From the NCBI GenBank assembly GCA_046727955.1, contig JBKPDO010000405.1, positions 1 to 31,780 of the forward strand: 31,780 nt of DNA, read 5' to 3'. Positions 16,496 through 21,995 of this stretch are shown piece by piece. Both the position numbers and the translations under genes were made by a program. The notes beneath the pieces are model-generated. The model was not told the origin of the DNA. It did no database searches and worked only from the letters and a program-made list of their open reading frames with translations. Origin of the DNA: DASVXQ01 sp046727955. GTDB lineage: Bacteria > Actinomycetota > CALGFH01. Numbering within the stretch: position 1 is the first letter of the stretch; every line of letters begins with the position of its first letter.

Positions 16496-17515
16496 TCAAG
16501 GCGAGTCGGTGACCTGCAATGGGATCACCGGGCGACCGTCGCTCCAGCGGCCCATGAAGCGCTGCGCGGCGGTCCCGCCGAGCGCGGTGCGGCAATCCCG
16601 CCGCCAGGCCGCGCAGTCCTGCAGCGCGTCGAACAGCTTCCAGGGACCGTAGAAGTCCAGGGCGTCCGGGGGGTTGCCGCTGCCGCTGAGCGACAGGAAG
16701 TGGTCGGCGACCAGTGCCGGCGTGCCGTGCTCGTCGCTGCGGACCAGCACGTAGTCCTTGCCGGCCGCCGGGACGTGGCTGAGCGCGGCCCACAGCGCTT
16801 CGGGACCATCCAGACCGACCCGAGTGTCACGGTCGGACGCCAGCACCAGCACCAGCGTGGACGGCGCGATGCCACGCAGCACCCGCAGGCTGGCCGGGTC
16901 CTCCAGCCGCGGCTGCAGCACGAACAGCGCCTTGGGGCGCGGCAGGTGCGCGGTGACGGTGCCGGCGGCCAACTCGGCGGACATGTTCCCGCCAACCGAG
17001 TGGCCCACCAGCACCAAGTGGTCCCACTGGGGCGTGACGTGCCCCGGCCGCGCCAGCTCCCGCATCGCCGCCCGCAGCCCGGCCAGCGGCCCTTTGCGCC
17101 GCTGGGTGGCATCCACCGTGTCGAACGGCTGGTTCTGGAAGACCACGATGCTGCCCCGCCCGACCAGATGGTCGATCCAGCCCCGGTAGTCGTCTGGCCC
17201 GACGCCCTGGGTGAAGACCACCACCGGGGCGCTGCGGGGCGTGGGCTTTTCCGGCTCGAAGACCGTCACGCTGCCTGGGGAGCCGCCGACCTGGGTGGTG
17301 CGCACCCCGGCGTGGCGCCGCTGGCTGCCGCCCGGCCCCTGCACCGGCTGCACCGGCGGCGCGACCGTCCGGGGCGCCGAGGACGCGGTCGACCCCGGCC
17401 GGCCCGGTGCCGAACCGCACCCGCCGCAGCCGGCGACCACCAGGATGGCGAGCACGGCGGCGGCGGCGCCGTGGCCACCCCAGGTCTTCGCCCTGCCGCG
17501 TCCAGCTCCCACCAT
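16496..17515 (-). CDS. Secreted alpha/beta hydrolase lipoprotein
   Basis: This 339-residue protein starts at ATG 17515 after a perfect GGAGG, and has a lipoprotein signal with AAAAVLAILVVAGC. A Ser/Pro-rich linker leads to an alpha/beta-hydrolase domain of the chlorophyllase/cutinase/dienelactone-hydrolase sort. It shows APVVVFTQGVGPDDYRGWID, the nucleophile elbow LVGHSVGG with Ser173, and PKALFVLQPRLEDP. Two candidate acid/His sites lie in the C-terminal third (ASDRDTR and SDEHGTPALVADHF). The open frame extends upstream to 18148 but that part is antisense to the MarR gene. An esterase or lipase role is likely; the substrate is unknown. The gene is divergent from MarR across a 120-bp promoter holding a double repeat. 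Confidence 0.85.
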   Translation of the reverse strand: MVGAGRGRAKTWGGHGAAAAVLAILVVAGCGGCGSAPGRPGSTASSAPRTVAPPVQPVQGPGGSQRRHAGVRTTQVGGSPGSVTVFEPEKPTPRSAPVVVFTQGVGPDDYRGWIDHLVGRGSIVVFQNQPFDTVDATQRRKGPLAGLRAAMRELARPGHVTPQWDHLVLVGHSVGGNMSAELAAGTVTAHLPRPKALFVLQPRLEDPASLRVLRGIAPSTLVLVLASDRDTRVGLDGPEALWAALSHVPAAGKDYVLVRSDEHGTPALVADHFLSLSGSGNPPDALDFYGPWKLFDALQDCAAWRRDCRTALGGTAAQRFMGRWSDGRPVIPLQVTDSP

Positions 17516-17543
17516 CGGTCGCCTCCGAGCGCACGCCAGCGGA

Positions 17544-17587
17544 TTTGCTCCGATCCCGAAGTATCTTTGCTCCGGATCCGGAATATC
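17544..17587. promoter_or_regulatory. Two abutting 22-bp repeats, likely MarR operator
   Basis: Copies lie at 17544-17565 and 17566-17587 with no gap. Both begin TTTGCTCCG and end with an A/T-rich TATC, and they differ at only a few bases between. The second copy contains the perfect palindrome TCCGGATCCGGA (17571-17582). The pair sits in the 120-bp space between the divergent hydrolase (start 17515) and MarR (start 17636) genes. MarR proteins often autorepress from such sites (family knowledge). Two turns of DNA per repeat would place two dimers on the same face (inference). Confidence 0.65.
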
Positions 17588-17635
17588 GCAACCCTCCGGC
17601 TTGGCGAGACGGCCAGCGCCGGGCACACTGACACC

Positions 17636-18130
17636 GTGACACGCCACCTGACCCGGCATCGCCGGATCTCGTTTCTGTTCGACCTGTTCGCCGTGGGCTA
17701 CCGTGTCCGCGCGCTGCTCGGCCAGACCATGGCCGGCGCGGGCCTGCGACCCGACGAGTACGCGATGTACAGTGCGGTGCTCAAGGCCGGGCCGCTGTCC
17801 ATCAGCGAGCTGGCGCAGATCGTGGGGATGCCGCTGACCACCGCGTCGGACTACGTGCGCACCATGACCACGCGTGGCCACGCCCTCCGCTCGCGGAACC
17901 CGGCCGATAGCCGCTCGTACCTCGTCTCCCTCACCGAGGACGGGGTCGCCGCCCACCGCGTCGCCATGAGCGGCTTCACCGAGGCGATCAACCGCGTCCG
18001 CGAGGCGCTGCCCCTCCCAGAGCAGGACCTCGTGCGTGCCCTGCACGCCCTCGACGACGCCGTCCGCCAGGTCCTGGAGGAGCTTGCCGCCGAGGACCGT
18101 CGCCAGCAGCGTGCCGCCAGCGGACACTAA
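17636..18130 (+). CDS. MarR-family transcriptional regulator
   Basis: This 164-residue protein starts at GTG 17636 and has the MarR winged-helix layout: an N-terminal dimer helix, then GPLSISELAQIVGMPLTTAS as the helix-turn-helix. The recognition helix YVRTMTTRGHALR follows, with the wing RNPADSRSYLVSLTEDG. C-terminal helices complete the dimer interface. MarR proteins are dimeric repressors released by small phenolic or lipophilic ligands. Divergence from the lipoprotein hydrolase gene over a shared operator-like repeat suggests the hydrolase is its main target. An open frame runs further upstream but is antisense to the hydrolase. Confidence 0.9.
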   Translation: MTRHLTRHRRISFLFDLFAVGYRVRALLGQTMAGAGLRPDEYAMYSAVLKAGPLSISELAQIVGMPLTTASDYVRTMTTRGHALRSRNPADSRSYLVSLTEDGVAAHRVAMSGFTEAINRVREALPLPEQDLVRALHALDDAVRQVLEELAAEDRRQQRAASGH

Positions 18131-18221
18131 GGGGTCCCCGCTCGACAAACTCTGCCGGGTGAACGTGACGGATCTGCGCGGGTTCGTGCTGGTGAGGAAA
18201 CGTTACTGCGCGGGGACCCCT
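18130..18221. repeat. 92-bp element with 12-bp terminal inverted repeats
   Basis: AGGGGTCCCCGC (18130-18141) and GCGGGGACCCCT (18210-18221) are perfect inverse complements, and each arm also contains its own near-palindrome (GGGGTCCCC / GGGGACCCC). The 68 bp between them have no coding potential. The left arm overlaps the last base of the MarR stop codon. A similar GACCCCTAAGGG follows at 18226-18237. It may be a terminator, a MITE-like element or a protein-binding site; no flanking duplication is clear. Confidence 0.55.
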
Positions 18222-18260
18222 AACTGACCCCTAAGGGAACGGACTAAGGCCTCAAGCGAC

Positions 18261-18557
18261 TCAGCCGTCCCAGTCCATACCGTTCTTGCGCAGCCAGCGA
18301 CGCCAGGCGTCCTCGTCGTCGGGGGCGGCGGAGGGCTCGCTCGAGGCCGGGGACACCTGAATGTGGCGGAGGACGGCGTCCCCCTTGCTCCCGAAGTGCG
18401 CGGCGCTCTCGTCGCCTGGCTGGAGGACGAGCCGATCGTAGTTGGGCGGCCACCGGATGACGAAATGGCGTCCGCACTCCTGGCAGAGCCACTCCTCCGC
18501 ACCAGACGGGTCGGTGCCCTTGTGGACCATCTCATGGTGCCGAGGAGATGCGCTCAT
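18261..18557 (-). CDS. Small conserved actinobacterial protein with WLCQECGR motif
   Basis: This 98-residue protein starts at ATG 18557 after AAGGAAG. It reads HHEMVHKGTDPSGAEEWLCQ, ECGRHFVIRWPPNYDRLVL, and QPGDESAAHFGSKGD, and ends with an acidic Ala/Asp linker and WRRWLRKNGMDWDG. I recall similar small proteins in actinomycete genomes, but no function is known to me. One CxxC pair is present, with a His in HFGSKG and another in HHEMVH; these could bind a metal as half a zinc ribbon, but only two cysteines are available. It stands alone on its strand, with the 92-bp inverted-repeat element on its downstream side. Confidence 0.78.
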   Translation of the reverse strand: MSASPRHHEMVHKGTDPSGAEEWLCQECGRHFVIRWPPNYDRLVLQPGDESAAHFGSKGDAVLRHIQVSPASSEPSAAPDDEDAWRRWLRKNGMDWDG

Positions 18558-18697
18558 CGGGCTTCCTTTCGCAGGCGCTCCCGCCGACTCGTGGTGGTGC
18601 TGTGGGTGTACCCCGGCATCGCCGCGACTACTCTGCTGCTGGTCGAGCCGGCGAGCATAGGGGGATGGCGGTCGCCCGGTGGACGCCTGACTGCGGA

Positions 18698-18733
18698 TTG
18701 GGGGACCCGGCAGGGTTGGGGGACCCGGCAGGG
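18698..18733. repeat. 18-bp direct repeat, two copies
   Basis: TTGGGGGACCCGGCAGGG occurs at 18698-18715 and again directly at 18716-18733. It lies in the 229-bp spacer between the small CxxC protein gene and the twin-protein gene. No other feature is seen there. Confidence 0.85.
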
Positions 18734-18786
18734 TTGGAGGTCCTCTGCCGTGCCGCCGGCCAGTGCCGGCGGGCACAGAGTCAGCG

Positions 18787-19230
18787 TCAGACGAGGAGGA
18801 ACGGGTTGCTCTGAGCGAAGGAGATGATCTGGTAATTCTCGCTGACAAGCCTGACGTTGTAGTGGAACGCGCCGGCCAGGCCGAGAGGGATGGCGATCCT
18901 GTAGCGCATGACCCCGGCGGCCTCACCCGCGCCGGTCTTCACGAAGTCGTTGCCGTTCCTGATCCATCCGCAGCCAAGATTCCATTCCTCCTTGAATGGG
19001 TTGCCCGGCGGGTTCAGGGCGACCTGGCGTGCCACCGTGTCGTCGTTGACGGCGGTGAAGGTCAGCGTGTAGTTGGCACCGCTGTTGCCGAGGACGCCCC
19101 CGACCTCCGTCTGGAGGATCAAGTCGAACTGATCGGGCGCCAGCGAGTTGGCGTTGGGTGTGTTGTCCTCGACGGTCCCATCCACCTGGGTGGTGAACAG
19201 CCGTACGATCCTCGCGTCGTTCGCGTTCAT
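18787..19230 (-). CDS. Uncharacterised ~147-residue protein, twin B
   Basis: I do not recognise the family. The 147-residue protein starts at ATG 19230 after CTGGAGGAC. It has no signal peptide or membrane helix, so it is probably cytoplasmic. It is predicted mostly beta, with strands such as QFDLILQTEVGGVLG, ANYTLTFTAVNDD, MRYRIAIPLG and FHYNVRLVSEN, and ends SFAQSNPFLLV. The twin at 19314-19748 shares VEDNxPN, ANYxLT, GW, RIAxP, LVSxN and SNxFxLV in the same order, so both form a paralogous pair from a tandem duplication. They lie 83 bp apart on one strand. The fold is probably a small beta sandwich (inference). The role is unknown. Confidence 0.8.
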   Translation of the reverse strand: MNANDARIVRLFTTQVDGTVEDNTPNANSLAPDQFDLILQTEVGGVLGNSGANYTLTFTAVNDDTVARQVALNPPGNPFKEEWNLGCGWIRNGNDFVKTGAGEAAGVMRYRIAIPLGLAGAFHYNVRLVSENYQIISFAQSNPFLLV

Positions 19231-19313
19231 GACTGTCCTCCAGATACGAGCGAGGGAGCGCCCGCACCGTGGCGCAGACGCTCCCGGTCGAGATTCCAGG
19301 CCGTGGTCGACGA

Positions 19314-19748
19314 CTAGACCAGGATGAACTGGTTGCTCTCGATGAATGACACGATGTCACCGTTGACGCTCACCAGCGTGGCCACGTAGCGGAAGACGTG
19401 GCCTCTGACGTTCCTGGGAACGGCGATGCGGAACACCTGCTCCTTGAGGTAGTTCCCCGCACCGCCACCGGCGTTCCAGCCGTCCGCCGCGTTGAACTGC
19501 TGGTTCAAGGTGCCGGGGCTCATCGCGGCGTTGGGCGCGGCGAGCGTCTCGTCGATGCAGGTGATCGTCAGCTGGTAGTTGGCGGCGCCATTGCCGATCA
19601 CATTGCCGGCAACCGCTTCCAGGTGCAGGTGGAAGCTGGCGGCTGGGGCGGCTCCTGGCGGCCCCGTGTTGGGCTCGTTGTCCTCGACGTCGAAGCCGGT
19701 TGCCGCGGTATACAGCTCTGTCAGTTCTGCGTCGTTTGCCTGTGGCAC
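19314..19748 (-). CDS. Uncharacterised ~144-residue protein, twin A
   Basis: This 144-residue protein starts at GTG 19748 with a GGGAGGAC ribosome binding site. It is the paralogue of the 18787-19230 product: it shares VEDNEPN, ANYQLTIT, a DGW pair, RIAVPRNVRGHVFRY, LVSVNGDIVSF and the C-terminal ESNQFILV. Conserved hydrophobic alternation suggests 6-8 beta strands. It has no signal peptide. It is 54 bp downstream of the ECF sigma remnant on the same strand, so it may once have been expressed with that gene. I do not recognise its family and give no function. Confidence 0.8.
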   Translation of the reverse strand: MPQANDAELTELYTAATGFDVEDNEPNTGPPGAAPAASFHLHLEAVAGNVIGNGAANYQLTITCIDETLAAPNAAMSPGTLNQQFNAADGWNAGGGAGNYLKEQVFRIAVPRNVRGHVFRYVATLVSVNGDIVSFIESNQFILV

Positions 19749-19802
19749 GTTCCGTCCTCCCTACAGCGCGTGGTGCGGTGATGCACCCTTTTGTGACCGT
19801 GC

Positions 19803-19916
19803 TCACACTAGATACCTCAAGAGCCCGCTGTCGCGATTGCCGGTAGCCACCGCCCGCAGGTGGCCGCGGTGCGCCTCGAAACGCTCCGCCAGCCAGTCAT
19901 GTTCGTCTTGGTCCAT
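19803..19916 (-). pseudogene. N-terminal remnant of an ECF sigma factor (SigJ-like)
   Basis: The minus-strand frame from ATG 19916 reads MDQDEHDWLAERFEAHRGHL, then RAVA. This is the conserved opening of SigJ-type (ECF41-like) sigma factors, which normally continues YRMLGSLSEADDAVQEAWL. After RAVA the match is lost, and a stop follows 13 residues later (total 37 residues against about 300). An AAGGAA ribosome binding site is kept 9 nt before the start. Regions 2, 4 and the C-terminal SnoaL-like part are all absent. This too is a breakpoint, at about 19845. Confidence 0.7.
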
Positions 19917-20148
19917 CGGTCACGTTCCTTGGTCGCCTCGTGTCATAACAGTGACCAACGAAACCCAGCCGATGTGACAGGCAGACCACCGAACGCGGAG
20001 TCCGCGCCGCCCGTCGTCGCGCCTGGGGTGGCCTCGGTCAGTTGGTCAGTCGTTGTCGATGGCCTGGACCGTTGCTGGCCTGGACCTCGGCCACCTGACG
20101 GTCGATCCTGGTAGCCGGTCGTGAACTGACACCTGGAGGAGAACTGCC

Positions 20149-20400
20149 ATGGCTGGGAAGTTTGGCCTCAATCCTCGTCGGCTGGAGGATGCGGTGCTGG
20201 AGCGTGAGCTCCGCTACCTGTATGCGACCCGCGAGGAGACGTTCTTCCACGGCACGCGCCAGGCACTGCTCAACCACACCGAGCGCATGCTGCAGCTGGA
20301 GCGCGAGTACGCCAGCCGGTTCCCGGAGCGGACCAAGGCCCTCGCGTTGCGGACCCGCAAGGGCTCCCGGATTCTGGCGGGCCAGCCGCGCGGCCGGTAA
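20149..20400 (+). CDS. Small DUF6158-like actinobacterial protein
   Basis: This 83-residue protein begins at ATG 20149 after GGAGGAG. It contains LERELRYLYATREETFFHGT, a helix followed by ALLNHTERMLQLEREYASRF, and a basic tail. The ERELxxLxxTRxETFxHG ... HTxRMxxLExEYxxRFPER pattern resembles what I recall of DUF6158, a short, helical, uncharacterised family of actinomycetes. It is entirely helical by eye, with no signal peptide. It ends 19 bp before the M1 peptidase lipoprotein on the same strand, so the two probably form an operon. The family name is uncertain. Confidence 0.72.
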   Translation: MAGKFGLNPRRLEDAVLERELRYLYATREETFFHGTRQALLNHTERMLQLEREYASRFPERTKALALRTRKGSRILAGQPRGR

Positions 20401-20419
20401 CGATCGTCTGGAGGCTGGT

Positions 20420-21892
20420 ATGCCAGGCAGACGCTTGGCCGCCGCACTGGCCATCCTTGCGATGACCGCGACGGCGTGCGAGGGGCCGAGTCGATCAGAC
20501 CGGAGATCGCCGCAGCCGTCGGCATCCACGTCCGCGGCCGGGCCGGCGCCAGCACCGGCGGTGCCCAGCTACAGCGGCGGGCAATCGCAGCCGGTCGCCG
20601 ACCCGGTGTACCCCAACCTCGGCAACCCCGCCATCGACGTCCTGCACTATCAGCTGGCCCTGCGCTGGGCGCCTTCGACCAGAACGCTGTCGGGCACCGC
20701 GACACTCGCGATCCGGGCGACGCGAGACATCGACGAGATCCGGCTCGATTTCGCCCGCCCGCTGCGTGCCGACGGCGTCACCGTGGACGGCAAGGCGGCG
20801 ACGGCGACCCACCGGGGCAACGATCTGATCGTCGGCGCCGGGCAGAGGCTGACCAGGGACGCCCGCGTGGTCGTCGCCATCCGGTACCACGGCCGGCCGC
20901 GAGCCTTGGTCGCTCCCATGGTGCGTAAGGACATCGGCACGGTTGGCATCAATGTGCGGCCCGACGGCTCGGTCTTCGCGCTCCAGGAGCCGTACGGAGC
21001 GCTGACCTGGTACCCGGTCAACGACCAGCCCTCCGACGAGGCGCTGTACGACGTCGCCCTCACCGTGCCCCGCGGCTGGGCCGGCGTGTCCAACGGCGTG
21101 CTGCGCGGCACGTCACGAAGCGGCGACAAGGTCACCTTCAGCTGGCACGCCGCCGACCCGATCGCCAGCTACCTGGTCGCCCTGGGCATCGACCGGTACC
21201 AGAAGCACACCGCCACCGGCCCGCATGGCATCCCCGTCAGCTACTGGATCCGGCCCCAGGACCGGGCCCGGGCATTGCCCGTGCTGCGCAAGACCCCGCG
21301 GATGCTGGCCTGGCTGGAGAAGCGGTTCGGGCGGTACCCGTTCGCCAGCGCCGGGGTCTTCGCCATCCGGGAAGACACCGGCATGGAGACGCAGACGATG
21401 GTGACGCTCGGCCGGGACGTCCCCGCGGAGGCGCTGCTGCACGAGCTGGCCCACCAGTGGTTTGGGGACTCGGTTGGTCCGCGTACCTGGCGGGCAATCT
21501 GGCTCAACGAGGGGTTCGCCACCTACATACAGTTTCTGCTGTATGACATAGAGGTGCTGGGACAATCCCAGACCCGGATGCTGGCCGGCATGCGCCAGCT
21601 CGACGGCCAGCTGCGCAGGCAGCACGGCCCGCCCGGCCACTACAAGCCTGACCACTTCGCCTCGTCGAACGTGTACTTTCCGCCAGCGCTGATGCTGCAC
21701 GAGATCCGCAAGACGATCGGCGACAAGAAGTTCTTCGCGATGATGCGCGACTGGGCGCAGCAGCACCGCAACGTCGAGGTCGATCGGGCCGTTTTCACCT
21801 CGTGGCTCAACAGGTACACCGGCCGCAACCTGACGCCCCTGGTCAACCGCTGGCTCGACTCGCCAACGACCCCCACTGCCACCGGAGGTTGA
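20420..21892 (+). CDS. M1-family zinc metallopeptidase lipoprotein
   Basis: This 490-residue protein has a lipoprotein signal (AAALAILAMTATAC, Cys20), a Ser/Pro-rich linker and an N-terminal beta saddle domain. A gluzincin catalytic domain follows. The zinc site is HELAH at 341-345 with Glu364 in WLNEGF, exactly the HExxH-x18-E spacing of M1 aminopeptidases. The GxMEN exopeptidase motif is replaced by GMETQT, which still supplies the Glu but not the Asn. The C-terminal helical domain of full-size M1 enzymes is mostly absent, as in other short bacterial forms. It would trim peptides on the cell surface. GGAGG at about 20410-20414 precedes ATG 20420. Confidence 0.93.
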   Translation: MPGRRLAAALAILAMTATACEGPSRSDRRSPQPSASTSAAGPAPAPAVPSYSGGQSQPVADPVYPNLGNPAIDVLHYQLALRWAPSTRTLSGTATLAIRATRDIDEIRLDFARPLRADGVTVDGKAATATHRGNDLIVGAGQRLTRDARVVVAIRYHGRPRALVAPMVRKDIGTVGINVRPDGSVFALQEPYGALTWYPVNDQPSDEALYDVALTVPRGWAGVSNGVLRGTSRSGDKVTFSWHAADPIASYLVALGIDRYQKHTATGPHGIPVSYWIRPQDRARALPVLRKTPRMLAWLEKRFGRYPFASAGVFAIREDTGMETQTMVTLGRDVPAEALLHELAHQWFGDSVGPRTWRAIWLNEGFATYIQFLLYDIEVLGQSQTRMLAGMRQLDGQLRRQHGPPGHYKPDHFASSNVYFPPALMLHEIRKTIGDKKFFAMMRDWAQQHRNVEVDRAVFTSWLNRYTGRNLTPLVNRWLDSPTTPTATGG

Positions 21893-21900
21893 TGTTCACG

Positions 21901-21995
21901 TCAGGCGGCACCAGTCAGGCGGCACCAGTCAGGCGGCACCAGTCAGGCGGCACCAGTCAGGCGGCACCAGTCAGGCGGCACCAGTCAGGCGGCAC
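21901..21995. repeat. 14-bp tandem array, 6.8 copies
   Basis: The unit TCAGGCGGCACCAG is repeated six times exactly from 21901 to 21984, followed by 11 bases of a seventh copy. It fills almost the whole gap between the M1 peptidase stop (21892) and the stop of the convergent sugar dehydrogenase. Perfect identity points to recent slippage. Since 14 is not a multiple of three, changes in copy number would alter only the spacer. Confidence 0.95.

Noticed and set aside
17516..18148. Upstream extension of the hydrolase frame across the MarR gene.
   Set aside because: The stretch is antisense to MarR and to the operator; ATG 17515 with GGAGG and a lipoprotein signal is the evident start.
21901..21995. 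The 14-bp array considered as a CRISPR array.
   Set aside because: The units are directly abutting with no unique spacers, and no cas gene is nearby.
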